Source: Rugalucina vietnamica (Eukaryota > Mollusca > Bivalvia > Lucinida > Lucinidae). From it: a DNA stretch of 64,000 nucleotides. The stretch spans positions 65,901,043 to 65,965,042 of the forward strand of contig OZ024875.1 of the NCBI GenBank assembly GCA_964017185.1, read 5' to 3'. A program made the translations under genes and the position numbers. Below, in pieces: positions 23,843 through 34,620 of the stretch. The notes beneath the pieces were generated by a model. The model was given only the letters and a program-made list of their open reading frames with translations, ran no database searches and had not been told where the DNA came from. How positions within the stretch are numbered: the first letter of the stretch is position 1; each line of letters begins with the position of its first letter.

Positions 23843-24710
23843 ACTTACCTTATGACCCCACTGAGTGAAATTTTAGTTTTTAAGATCTACACAACGATAA
23901 TGAACACCGGTAAAGTGACTTTTCTCGCGGTGTAACTATTGACCGAACTCTGCACGTGCAAAACGAGGAGGCTTGTTAACTGTACCGCGTCGCTATTTTC
24001 AAAAATAGACCGGGAAAATAGATCAGAATGGAGTATCTTCCCTTGTACATTTAAAACATTTTGAAACCTATTTTTTATTTTGTAATGACCGTTTCTCTCT
24101 CAAATTGTCTAATCAACAATATAAATTATCTTTTATTGAAACAATTAACAAACTGGGAGAGCAAATATAAATTACCATTTCTTTTATATGCTAAAACGTA
24201 ATACCATTTCGTGATGATTTTCAGATAAGTATATATAGCGTGTGTAGGTTTGTAATGCACGGTTTGAAACCAATGGACCTAACTTTCTAAAATCCCCATA
24301 GTAAGTTAGGGGACCAGTGTACAAATGCCCAACTGTATTTAAGGGATACAGCTGGTCGTTTATCATAAACATTAGCGCAATGCAAAAATGTGTGAAATTG
24401 GTTTCTGGTTCATTGTTCTTGCACTTTAACAACATTAACCCACTAACAATAATATGAGAACCAGAAACCAATTCTCTCAGCTCAGTGTAACTGACCAGTC
24501 CGATCAGTGCACAGCAATCGATATTCATGTGCACTGGTCATGGTAAGTTCCTTGTTTCGTGATGACGTAGTTTTTTTTTTTTTTTTGCAAGGAAGTAAAA
24601 GCAGTTACGTTGGTGAAGTCTGCATCGGAATGGCATGCCCGCGCTCTAGTGCATTTTTATACATCAGCTGTCAGAAGGTAGGAAAGTCACTTTCACCACC
24701 GATCTGGGGG

Positions 24711-24734
24711 TAAGGAAAGTACTTTCCTTACCTC
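24711..24734. repeat. 24-bp perfect palindrome in a GAAAGT-rich stretch
   Basis: GGTAAGGAAAGTACTTTCCT and TACC form a perfect palindrome; further AGGTA/GAAAGT motifs occur on both sides (24675-24770). Confidence 0.7.
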
Positions 24735-24984
24735 CAGGCAGGTGTGAAAGTATTTTCTCTACCTGCATAACTGCCATAGACACCGCGCATGCAGTAAGGT
24801 ATGAAAAATATTTTCCCATGATTAACATTGCAGTCATAAGGTAACTTTATATATCAGAGTTCTTGTGGTTGTGCCGTGTGGCGGCCCTAAAACGTCTCCC
24901 CGTACATCCATTTAATGCTCTTATTTTTCCAATCCTCAGGGATTGCTAGCAATCAGTTTGTATTTCCTATCTCTAACTATCGAT

Positions 24985-25297
24985 TTAAACCCGCCAGTAA
25001 CTTTGTGTTACTGATCGTTCCAAGTCGATACTTCTGTGGTGGTTCTTTTTGTTTTATGTCTTGATGTTTAACATATTTTTGTGCTGTTGGCGCCTTATGT
25101 ATGTTTTCATATTTTTAGTTAAGTTAAGGTAACTGAGTGACCACCTATTGGGAAAATAGCTGCTCATTCGGCTTACGAAATGCTTTCATGGTATAAGTAC
25201 CTGATTGTTAGTTTGGTTTTTTCCCACCTCGGTTTTTGGAGTGGGAATCTTTTTCTGATTGCGCCTTTTCCTGATCTTTGCCTACTTGTACCTTTTT
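24985..25297 (+). repeat. Dispersed 830-bp-family repeat, 3' 310 bp
   Basis: Near-consensus copy from AACCCGCCAGTAACTTTGTG to GCCTACTTGTACCTTT. Confidence 0.85.
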
Positions 25298-25497
25298 ATA
25301 ATCCAAATTGGGCCAAATATATTAAAGGGTTAATTAGAAAATGGATCTAAACAGATGATAATTTTCTGATTCCTCAGTATACCTTCACTGATCTCAAAGG
25401 ATCAAAGGAAAAATATAATCTGCACTATGGATGGTGGACGGGGAGGAGACTTTTTAGGGACGCCACACGGCACAACACCAGCGGTAGTACTAGGAAA

Positions 25498-25690
25498 TAA
25501 AATTAAAACTGAGATCCTTTAAACGCCGTGAACATATTAATGAGACAGGGGATCAGCCATACCGCGGTCTCGGCTACTGAAGCCTCTTCAGTGACCCTAT
25601 AGATTTGACAACATGGAGCCAAATACAATTACATGTACTGTAATTTTGCATGTTTCAGCAAAGTAGTCAAAACAAAGACTAGTATAATTC
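25498..25690 (-). ncRNA. Hammerhead-ribozyme-like retroelement
   Basis: Minus strand at 25549-25597: GGGUCA-CUGAAGA-GGCUUCAGUAGCC-GAGA-CCGCGG-UAU, then GGCUGAUCCC, whose stem I match is bulged. Stem II is perfect and stem III is the short palindrome CCGCGG. The GAAA box reads GAGA, as in 23380-23418. Flanks extend the homology for about 190 bp. Confidence 0.6.
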
Positions 25691-25704
25691 AATATTTCTT
25701 ATAT

Positions 25705-25915
25705 TTTTATTACTGATCGTTCTAATGCGATTCTTCTGTTGTGGTTCTGTTTGTTTTATGTTTCGTAGTGGAATTTATGTGCTATTTGAACGCTGCTCAC
25801 TCGGCTTACGACACGTTTTCTTAGTATAAGTTCCTAATTGTAACTTTATTTTTCCCACCTCGGTTTTTGGAGTTGGGTTTATCTTCCTGATTGCGCCATT
25901 TCCTACTCGGACATT
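25705..25915 (+). repeat. Dispersed 830-bp-family repeat, diverged and internally deleted
   Basis: Has TTACTGATCGTTCTAATGCG, GCTGCTCACTCGGCTTACGA and CACCTCGGTTTTTGGAGTTG in order, with shortened spacing. Confidence 0.7.
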
Positions 25916-26662
25916 TTTCTATACAGCAACATGCGCTGTAGCAAAAACAGGTACGCTCCAATTTATATTATAATAATCGCTTAATGCCATTTGGCATATA
26001 TATGTATGCTCGTTTTTAGATTTGAGACACTTTGTGATTAGCAGTGCCTTGTCTCATAGCAATACCGACTGGTGTTGTTATGAGGCTCTGAATCCCTTTT
26101 CTGATGTCTATGAATGATAAACATGGTCACACTTCCGTAAAGTGATATTGAATTCTGTATTTACGATGTAAGGGAAGGAATCCGTAGACCATGTATCAGT
26201 TAAAACATCAATATCTAGGCTCCCGTTGCATATTAGACCTAAACTATTGTGCTATACCAACGGTGCTCAATTCAGCTGTCTACCTTTCGGGTACAGGGGT
26301 TAACCTATATCACCCCTTCGTTCCCAAACTAAGTGGTAGTGATTTTAAGGTAGACTCAACCTCGCGAGGTGCAGTAGAGATGGTGTTTAAGTTGTTATCA
26401 GAAACGGGGACGTCAGAAGGACATTCATCTAATTTGGTTTGCCAAAAGAAGAAGTCGTTCAGTAGAGAGTTTTTTTTTACAGTCTCCTCTTTGTATACCG
26501 TATCGCCATTACTTAGTGGAGGAAGAACTGATGAAAAGTCCGGTTTTAGTGACGTATTCAAACGTTTTTCATCAGAATTTTGGTCCAATAATATTATAAT
26601 TAATTCTTTCTGCCAATTTATCATGTTCTGTGGTCACATGTTTAATCTCCGTCATTGCTATG

Positions 26663-26684
26663 AACAGCTGTTTCGGTAGAATAG
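26663..26684 (+). promoter_or_regulatory. Conserved distal upstream box of cysteine-repeat gene 1
   Basis: AACAGCTGTTTCGGTAGAAT includes the E-box CAGCTG. The reverse complement has the same core (CTACCG, AACAGCTGTT) as 38753-38774. It sits about 375-395 bp upstream of the gene 1 ATG, like its counterparts at the other three genes, but lies in the opposite orientation to them relative to the gene when read strictly; the E-box itself is palindromic. Confidence 0.45.
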
Positions 26685-26976
26685 ATATACTGACCAACAA
26701 TTTTGACGTTTAATATTTTCTGGTGGCGCATGTTGTTTGGTAAAGCTGGAAGACGAGACATAGAAAAATATTTTCAGAAATGGTTTGTATATTTTTAACT
26801 TTCTCTCTCGGTTTAGATTTGAAGATTTGTATTACTTCGACGACAAAGCGTCGCGATACAATTCTTGTTAACGTAAACTCGCTCATATTATACGTACATT
26901 TAGAAAGAACGATGTTATATTATTAAGTTATTGAGGAAACTCAAGTCGTGGTATGTTACACCGTGCTGCTGTCCAG

Positions 26977-26995
26977 ATTATTTAAAGCCAACTGG
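26977..26995 (+). promoter_or_regulatory. Core promoter box (TTTAAAGCCAACTGG) of gene 1
   Basis: ATTATTTAAAGCCAACTGG lies 72 bp upstream of the ATG, where a TATA-like box would place the start of transcription about 40 bp before the ATG. It is conserved in position and sequence at genes 2 and 4 and partly at gene 3. Confidence 0.65.
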
Positions 26996-27057
26996 CCGAA
27001 TGTTTTGACAGATGTACGGCAGCTGCATCGATATTGAGTGACCGTTATAGCATCAAA

Positions 27058-28525
27058 ATGAAAGTTTGCTTTGCATTAGGAGCGTTTGTTTTGTTGGCGA
27101 CTATATGCAATTCTGGCGGTTAGTAGAGAAACTTTCTTCACTTATCTTTGTTTATCGATCGAAACTTTTATGGAAGATTTAATGCTGTCACGGTCGGGAT
27201 TGAATAGTGGACCTGACTTCATTTTAAAATAATCAAACGTTTAGATTTTGATTGTACCATCGATATAAAAGTTTTAGTTTTATGTTTACCATTGTAAAAT
27301 CGAATCACAATAATCAAAACGTTTACACACGCGACATGCACAGGCAACATAATACCTTACAGACTTATAGTTTATAATGTAAATGTGATGCGAGAGTCTG
27401 CATGCTTAGTTCTAATTCGAATCAAGGTTGGTAACTATGTTTCCATATTTAATTACACACAGTTGGGTCGGCGTCAGATTCTGTAATTGCCTAAACGTAA
27501 AGCTGTTAATTTTAGTTGAATGGACCCGCAGCTTCCTGTATATTGCTTGGCCCACCTGAGAACAACTCGCGTTTTTCTTTTGCTCCAGATTTTCAGTGAT
27601 GCAGTTTTTCGTCGCCCAGGGATCTCCAACTGCCGAGCAACTTATTGTATCTGTGAGTCCCCGTCATTGATTAATCATGGTGTTTATTATTAGAGATTCA
27701 ACTCGAGGACCTAACAACTGCAGAAGCTGAGGGTCAGGGTAGGGCCCTGTAAAACCGGTTAAGCCCCTCCCCCCACCAGTTATTTTATATATATATAACT
27801 GATCGTTTCAAGACGATACTTTGTTGTGGTTCTAATTGTTTTAGGTTTTGTTGTTTTCTTTTTTGTGCTGTTTACACATTATGTACGTTTTCATATTTTC
27901 AGTTAAGGCTAGAAAAGTTAGTGGCCGCTCAAAGGGAACTATCTGCTCACACAGCTTACGATATGTCCTCTTAGTATTCGTGCCTGATTGTCAATTTAGT
28001 TGTTTCGCATCTCGGTTTTTGGGATTTGATTTTTTTCTGATTACACCATTTGCTGATCATTGCCGGCATTTTACCTTTTAAATATATAAAAATGACGGTT
28101 TATCTTTATAATTTTGCTTTACAGTGACGGGACAATCCAACGCAGCCACGGGCGACACCAGGGCTTCATCACGGTGCCCTAGTGGATGGAAGAAAACCAG
28201 CAAGAGATGCTACTTCAACTACGACTGTGACAGTGGGGTAGGAATCTGCAAAGGTGGTTATTGCTGCAAGAAGGCAAATAACCCGAATAAAGGCCGATGT
28301 CCCCGGGATTACAAGCAAACGAATAGGAAATGTCGATCTAACAACGACTGTGGAAGAAATGGCCTCTGCAAAAATAAGAGATGTTGTGAGCAGAAGAAGA
28401 ATCCGAATAAGGGAAACTGTCCCTATGGTTACAAGGAAACCAACAGGCGTTGCAAAAGAAATAATGATTGTGGTCGTAATGGAATATGCTACAATAGGAG
28501 ATGTTGCAAATCAATAAGGGGTTAA
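27058..28525 (+). CDS. Secreted six-cysteine-repeat protein, gene 1 (3 repeats)
   Basis: Two exons, 27058-27118 and 28125-28525, joined by a phase-1 GT-AG intron (donor GTTAGT, acceptor TTGCTTTACAG), give 153 residues. Residues 1-20 (MKVCFALGAFVLLATICNSG) are a signal peptide, so the product should be secreted. After a short linker come three repeats of about 40 residues with cysteine spacing C-x10-C-x5-C-x6-C-x4-CC (repeat 1) and C-x10-C-x5-C-x5-C-x4-CC (repeats 2, 3), 18 cysteines in all, presumably three disulfides per repeat. Repeats begin CPxxYK and are very rich in Lys/Arg, so the protein is strongly basic; it ends SIRG. I do not recognise the fold: it lacks the eight-cysteine WAP pattern and the C-C-CC-C-C knot. 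A defence peptide, venom-like or matrix role is conjecture. The intron carries an old 830-bp-family repeat. Confidence 0.85.
27375..28080 (+). repeat. Dispersed 830-bp-family repeat in gene 1 intron, diverged
   Basis: Nearly full-length but with many substitutions (AATTACACACAGTTGGGTCG ... CATCTCGGTTTTTGGGATTT). It ends about 45 bp before the gene 1 exon 2 acceptor, the same place at which a truncated copy ends in the gene 2 intron. Confidence 0.75.
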
Positions 28526-28722
28526 GTGGTGGAGTTTGGACGTCAAAACATCCAGAATTATACATTAGACAGATTTGATGAACGCAGTCAAAATACATGT
28601 AGCTTCCATATAGCAATGAAGTAACAAAATTTAAGTGAAATAGAATATCATGGTCTCTAATTTTGTCGATTTTTTAAACATTACACTCGATAAATGCGAT
28701 GTCTTTGTATTATCTATATATA

Positions 28723-29040
28723 CTCCTCCTCAGAAAAATCCGGACACCCAATAGTGTAAACATTTTAAATTGGTTTTGCACTATATATTATTTTGATAAA
28801 TTTGGTAGCTATGTTTTTACTCTTACCTACTCTTTTCCCAACCTACATCGGGAATGAGTTTTGCTGTATAATGCGTTTGATACACACGCCATGCTAAATT
28901 GTCATCACAAAGGCTAAAGAAGCTCTGGCTCGACCAAATGATCCCTGAATATACAGCGGGCTGCTTTATCGCCACATCATTGAGATTGACATCATTGAGA
29001 TAAACCACTCTAAAGCAGGCGACTCTCTGATAGTGACATG
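28723..29040 (-). pseudogene. Possible Tc1/mariner-type transposase fragment
   Basis: A minus-strand frame at 28823-29008 contains IIWSSQSFFSLCDDNLAWRV, which resembles the W-S-D-E-S-x-F...R-V-W region around the second catalytic acidic residue of Tc1-like transposases, but the D-E pair reads S-Q. Left of it, CTCCTCCTCAGAAAAATCCG looks like an element terminus. A short A-tract lies at 29069-29085. Not certain. Confidence 0.3.
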
Positions 29041-29488
29041 GTTTAAAGGAAGCGATGTTATAATTAAAAAAAAAAAAAAAAAACTTTGAAAAAAATACAT
29101 AATCGGTGCCAAATGCTTTTTTCCAACATTGATGAATTTATCATTTGAATGTACAGGTTCGTTTCATAAGTTTAGTACATGCCGATTTGTTTCATAAGTC
29201 ATGGCATAGTAGTACCAGTACTTAAAGCTTAGCCAAATTTATTGGGCGTTTGCAGATTTGAACGGATTTCTCTAAATCAAACAAAATACATAGAACTATT
29301 CACTGATTGTAACATTTTAGATTTTGACTGAATAATTCATAAATAGTAACACGTTAAAATGACAAGCAAAATATCATTATCAGAATATCAATGTTAACAT
29401 TGATTTCATACACTTCAAGACAGTTTTGACCAACAGATTAAATGGTTAAATTGGCGTATCACCCGTTAGACTATTCCTAACATAATAT

Positions 29489-30490
29489 ATGCTCTACCCT
29501 GTGTATAGTCAGTTTTGTAAAAGGTATATTGGACTGCACCAAAATGCTGCATACTTCTTTGCTCTCAGTGAGTGCGGTAGATATCCTCTTGCTGTCACAT
29601 ACATGGCACAATACATTAGGTACATGGTAAAGTTAGTACAAATGCCAAACCACAGGTACCCAAAACAGTGCTACAACATGATTCGATCTTCTGCTGCTGC
29701 AGGAAAAATCAACTGGGCCTCGTGTGTTCGCTCGCTATTGTACAGGCACGGGTTTGGGTACATGTGGGAAGCAGATACGATTGAAAATGGTGTACACTTT
29801 ATTCATATGTTTAAACAACGAATCAAAGATTGCTTTATGCAAGAATTACAATCGAAAATTGAAAAATCTTCCAAAGCATTGCAATATAAACATTTTAAAA
29901 CAACTCTTGAAACTGCATACTATTTGCACGCAGACCTCCCATATATGTATAAAAAGATAATATCAAATTTTCGATGCTCTAGTCATAGTCTGGTGATTGA
30001 GAAAGGGAGGCATCAGAAAATTGATCGCTCCCTTAGATTGTGTCCTTTATGTTTAAAACGTAATGCGTACGTCGTTGAGGACGAATTTCACTTTTTTTCT
30101 TATTTGTCCTACTTACACACAAATTAGAAATATTTATTTTAAGCCTGATTGGCTAAGATCTATTTTAACACCGTTTACATTTTACTTGATAATGTCAAAC
30201 ACCGAAACTTCTTCATTACTATTAATAGCTAAATATCTAGTAAGTGCATATAAGCATAGAAATGAACTACTGCACAGTTTAGATGATTGACCATGCACAA
30301 TATCTCTGTAATTATTATATTTACATTTTTCATTAAGATAGCTGATTATTATTGCTTTTTGTAAAGCAAGGTAAGGTAAATGTCATACGTCACTCATTAA
30401 CGTATATGAATTGTTAAATATTTTGGGCCGGTTGCCTTTTACGAAATAAAATGTTTTTATCTTGTGTCTTGTATCTTGTATTCAAGGTTA
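29489..30490 (+). pseudogene. 5'-truncated non-LTR retrotransposon (LINE), 3' end
   Basis: A 212-codon frame encodes the C-terminal region of a LINE reverse-transcriptase polyprotein: FCKRYIGLHQNAAYFFALSE, then a terminal zinc-knuckle-like LCPLC ... VEDEFHF. The frame breaks at about 30095, and the sequence continues in another frame (FLICPTYTQIRNIYF ... YKHRNELLHSLDD) to a stop near 30288. The 3' end carries CTTGTGTCTTGTATCTTGTA, the short tandem tail typical of such elements. No reverse-transcriptase core or endonuclease remains. Confidence 0.75.
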
Positions 30491-31023
30491 TTGAAGCTTG
30501 AAATATTGCATCCTACTAGCCGTGGTACACCATATTATGCAATCAGTCATTTTTAGTTCAAACTTCCCTGTGTGAGGAATCAAAGTTAACAATGATGCCT
30601 GTGTCACAGAAGTTATATTATTTTGTTTATCATATTTTGTGTGTTATTATCTATTTATAAATCGATCAAAATCAAAACTGTTAAAATCAGTTAATATTTC
30701 TATGTATTAGGATTAACCGTTCAAATAAAAAATACCCCAAAAAATTTGCCAAGCTTCAACTACTGGTACTGCTCTGCCATTACTTATGAACCAAATCGCT
30801 ATGTACTAAACTTATGAAACGGACCTGTAAAGTGTACATAATATTGGCATTGTCTTTGACCGTCCTACCGTTAGTAAAGAGCAATAGTCCAATATGCAGG
30901 GGAGACAAGATATTGATGTTTTAACTGATACACGATCTACAGATTCCCTCCCTCACATCGCAAATGCAGAGTTCTTTATCACTTTACCGGGGGATGTACA
31001 TGTATATCATTCAAAGATTAATG

Positions 31024-31333
31024 CATTACGAAAACACGCACATTCAATATACAGAGATTTTCTTTGATGTAAAATTGTAAATGTTTCAATTAAAATTTTT
31101 TAATATTTCCTTATTTTTCCTACAAACATTGATTGCGGTTACATGTTAGAACTAGATCAGCTTGCTAGCCTTTACTCCACTTCGGGACCTCATTCGACAT
31201 TCGCTATACGAGGAGGTATAACATAACATCGATGGGAATATCTCGTATAGTTAGAACTGCTTCTATCGCGTTAAGGGAAAAAATAGTATTCCCCTGTATA
31301 CCCCAGTTGTACTAAATAAAAGTGGGGTTTAAC
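31024..31333. mobile_element. GAAAACATGTCC-family MITE, right end lost
   Basis: Left end CATTACGAAAACACGCACAT. It runs to AAAGTGGGGTTTAACATT, where an 830-bp-family fragment begins without the usual right terminus. Interior TCCACTTCGGGACCTCATTC also resembles 787-803. Confidence 0.6.
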
Positions 31334-31334
31334 A

Positions 31335-31480
31335 TTCCAAGGCGATACGTCTGTGGTGATTCTGATTGTTTTATGCCTTGGCGGAATGTCAACTTAATTT
31401 TTCCATCTCGGATTTCGGAGTGGGGATTTCTTTCTGATAGCGCTATTTCCTGACCATTGCGTACTGTTACCTTTTTAAAT
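31335..31480 (+). repeat. Dispersed 830-bp-family repeat, internally deleted
   Basis: CATTCCAAGGCGATACGTCT joined to CATCTCGGATTTCGGAGTGG; the middle 170 bp are missing. The following 31480-32585 shows no supported gene. Confidence 0.65.
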
Positions 31481-32585
31481 GATGTAACTTTTAAATTAAA
31501 TGAGTTGGACGATTTAAAGATGTGGCTGTCTTGGGTTGTCCTAAGCAGCACAAGAAGTATTTAATTTTACAGACTAACACGAAAAACGCATATCAATTTA
31601 CAGATGATGGCACATTTCTTCAAAACGCTTGGAACCATTATTTGCAACGAAGCTTATAAAGGCAAATCACTTTCGTAATGTGCTTTGTTTAACGATTAAG
31701 TAGACGCTGAGACACCATATTTGTTTTTCAAAACTGCAATTGATATGCGTCAAATTTCAAATTACTAAGAAACTGAAATTCTAGAAAATACGGCTTTTCG
31801 CTCAGAATCGTGTTAAACACAAACAACATGTAAAGTTATTTTACATGCTTACCCTTAATTGCATAGCAGAAGGAATTCGAATCCATGCAATTTGCGCCAG
31901 AATATTCTGCAAGAAAAAGGGTTGTTGAAAACCACCAATGGGTACAATCATGCGAATTTATTCAGCAAAGATAAAATGAAATGAAAGTAGGCACGAAATA
32001 GACTAAATGCATAATCTGAAATGTATGAAACACATTTGAAACCTGGTCCAGTGAAAATTAATCGCAAGAACAATGCTTTAACTCTTACATGTACGTCTTT
32101 TCTTTCATTCCGTAACAACATTGATTCCTTCCTTGCGCCCATTCTCACAAATTCCATCGAACCGATACAAATAATGTGTATTATTCATATAGAATATCTC
32201 TAATTAACTACTGCAATGACTTCAACAATAACAGGTCTCGTTATATTCAACATGACTATATTTTCTTGCACTGTACTGTCAGGGCGGCTCATCATTTTCT
32301 CAACATTTGTAATAGCTAGGCAGTTTTGTGAAAAATACCATGCATTTGGCGTAACAAACATGTTGATTTGGCATGTACGCTCAGAATGCCCAACTGCTTT
32401 GAAAAATATCGTTGGCCACGCGAAAATTCATAATGGTGGACAAATGGCGGTCATTTTCAAAATGACAAGACTATGAGAACTTGCTTGCGGATGGGTCTTG
32501 GAGTTGATTGACATTAATGCTGAAAGATAGGGTTCTTCCTTCATTGTAGAGCGCACCCAATCATCGCAAATGATACTTAAAAGTC

Positions 32586-32966
32586 TTGAGACACAATATC
32601 TACTTCAAACTCAGCCGACTCTTTGGACTGCTCATTACGAAAACGTGCCCATGTAATATACAGAGATTTTTTTTCAGCAGTAAAAACTGAAAATTTCATG
32701 GGAAAAAATTTGATCTTTTCAATAATTATGGTCAAAACATAGATTCTGGTACACGTTAGAACCGCCTCGACGAGGCTCGACGAGGCTAACGAGTACCCTC
32801 AATCTATTTTTGGATCAATTATAAAAGAAATGGTATACCCCTGTCAACCCCAGTTTTGCTGTATGAAAGTGGGGTATAAGGGGGGCATACATTTCACAGA
32901 CACGTTTTCCTGATGCTGAGACACAATATCTACTCCAAACTCAGCCTACTATTTGGACTGCTACTG
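32586..32966. mobile_element. GAAAACATGTCC-family MITE flanked by ~48-bp direct repeats
   Basis: The MITE (32633-32914, ends CATTACGAAAACGTGCCCAT and CACGTTTTCCTGATG) is flanked by GAGACACAATATCTACTTCA ... TTTGGACTGCT at 32586-32632 and again at 32917-32966. The central hairpin loop has a tandem CTCGACGAGG duplication. Confidence 0.7.
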
Positions 32967-32999
32967 AACCTACATTCACACTAAACATTGCTGGGATTG

Positions 33000-33560
33000 A
33001 AAATATGCTCATCATATTTTCGATAAACTTTCCTCTGAAACATCCTCAGCAATGGTAATACATCTTATAGCCTGCTAAAGTTGTTTTTAGTTCATTTACG
33101 TCCCTTCTAAGATTATTTGAGACAGGCCAATCAGTAGGTAAGGCAAAAACGTGAGTACTCTCAAGTGAAAGCACCTGACACACTCGCAAGCAGAACCAGG
33201 CGTGTCTCATGTAAGCCCAGCCAAGCTCGGACCTGAACTGGTTACAGCATCGAGATGATCGAATAATTTAGAGCGATTTTTTTATGAAATCAGCGACCTT
33301 AACCATTCGGAACGGAGGCTATCCCGCTCAAGTTCAGAATTACTGAACATCTCAACAGAGCAACTCTCGTGGTATTTCACATTTATTCTATGAAGAATAG
33401 CTTCAGTTTCATCAAATCGACCATAATCTATGGTTGTATGATGCTAGCTAATGGACAAAAAAAACATTTGTTTGATTTGTTGCCATACATCCGAGTCAAC
33501 AGCTATGGTCATTTGGGGGCAATGTTAAAACTAACAAAAGCTTATATATATATACCCCGT
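33000..33560. other. Gene-free interval
   Basis: No supported exon or repeat seen. Confidence 0.35.
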
Positions 33561-33565
33561 CCCAC

Positions 33566-33925
33566 ATAGCCAAGTCGTCGAATGGGGCAAAAGTAAGACT
33601 GAAGGGAAGTACTGACTGCAGAACAATGAATGTGGTTTACCCGATATCGTGTGGAGAGTGTGGAAAACAGTATGTTGGAGAAACCAAGGGCCAACTCAGC
33701 TTGAGGATGAATGGTCACAGAGATGACTGGAAACACAAGAGATTTGAACGATCTCCAGTTGCAGAGCACTTCCGGTTGCCAGGGCATGACTTCTTGAGTC
33801 ATGCCTCTGTTTGTTGCTTGGACCACAATTCGAGTTGGACGGACAAGACCAGAAAACAGCGTGAGAGCTACTGGATACGCCGTCTTAACACACTGAATCC
33901 GAGCGGCATCAACAAAGGAGATTAG
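33566..33925 (+). pseudogene. Penelope-like retroelement, GIY-YIG endonuclease C-terminus
   Basis: An open frame encodes DCRTMNVVYPISCGECGKQY then VGETKGQLSLRMNGHRDDWK, PVAEHFRLPGHDF and RKQRESYWIRRLNTLNPSGI. These are the Cys motif, VVYxI...YVGET, RMNGHR and E-x-x-W-I-R motifs of the GIY-YIG domain at the C-terminus of Penelope-like elements. The reverse-transcriptase part is absent upstream, so this is a 5'-truncated copy. It is followed by a minisatellite and a large inverted repeat. Confidence 0.8.
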
Positions 33926-33954
33926 TCCAAAATATCTTCAGTTGACCAGCCATT

Positions 33955-34620
33955 ATGGTTTTCTTCATTTGACCAGTTTCCCTGGGTTCCCCCAGTTTGC
34001 CAGTCCCCCACCCACTGTTTGTTTCCCCAACAAGCTGAAATTACACACACATTCCAATGACATGCAGGCCGTCATCTGTTCTCGTTTTATAGAGTGTTTT
34101 CTTCATCTAACCAGTTTTCCTGGGTTCTCCCAGTTTACCAGTTTTCCTGGGTTCCCCAAGTTTACCAGTTCTCCCGGGTCCCCCCAGCTCACCAGTGCTT
34201 CTTGGTTCCCCCGACAAGTTGCAGTTCCACACACATTTCAGTTTCCTTCATATAACCAGTTTTCCTTTGTTTCCACAGTTTTTTCCCAATTTACCAGTTC
34301 TCCTGGGGTTCCGCAGACAAGTTGACATGCAGACTGTCATCTGTTCTCGGTTTTTAGCAATTATTCTTTCATCTAACCAGTTTTCCTGGGTTCTCCCAGT
34401 TTACCAGCATTCCTGAGTTCACCCAATATACTAGTTTTCCTTGGTTCCTACAGCTTACCATTTCTCCTGGGTTCCCTCGACAAGTTACAGTTTCACACAC
34501 ATTTCAATGATATGCAGACCGGCATTTGTTCTCGTTTTTTAGCAGTAATTTCTTTATCAAACCCCTTTTTCTGGGTTCCCCAGTTTTCCTGGGTCCCCAT
34601 AGCTTACCAGTTATTCATTC
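33955..34620 (+). repeat. Degenerate minisatellite (TTTACCAGTTTTCCTGGGTTCC type)
   Basis: Many copies of a unit near 23 bp, ACCAGTTTTCCTGGGTTCCC with variants, arranged in two or three larger blocks separated by CATGCAGxCxGTCATCTGTT-like sequence. Frames that look open here are repeat-derived. Confidence 0.75.

Noticed and set aside
24184-24534. 116-codon minus-strand frame
   Set aside because: No motif I can name. It contains an inverted repeat (AATTGGTTTCTGGTTC against its complement) and sits among repeats; probably element-derived or chance.
26191-26679. 162-codon plus-strand frame (and an overlapping 104-codon minus-strand frame) upstream of gene 1
   Set aside because: No recognised domain, no convincing splice context or signal peptide, and the two frames exclude each other. 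Its right end overlaps the conserved upstream region of gene 1. Left uncalled, though the minus frame looks the more protein-like.
27058-28525. WAP-domain or inhibitor-cystine-knot assignment for the cysteine repeats
   Set aside because: WAP needs eight cysteines with two after the CC pair; the knot pattern has an internal CC. These repeats end in CC and have six cysteines.
29489-30127. A 212-residue host gene
   Set aside because: Motifs match the C-terminal part of LINE polyproteins, the frame is broken and a TATCTTG-type tail follows.
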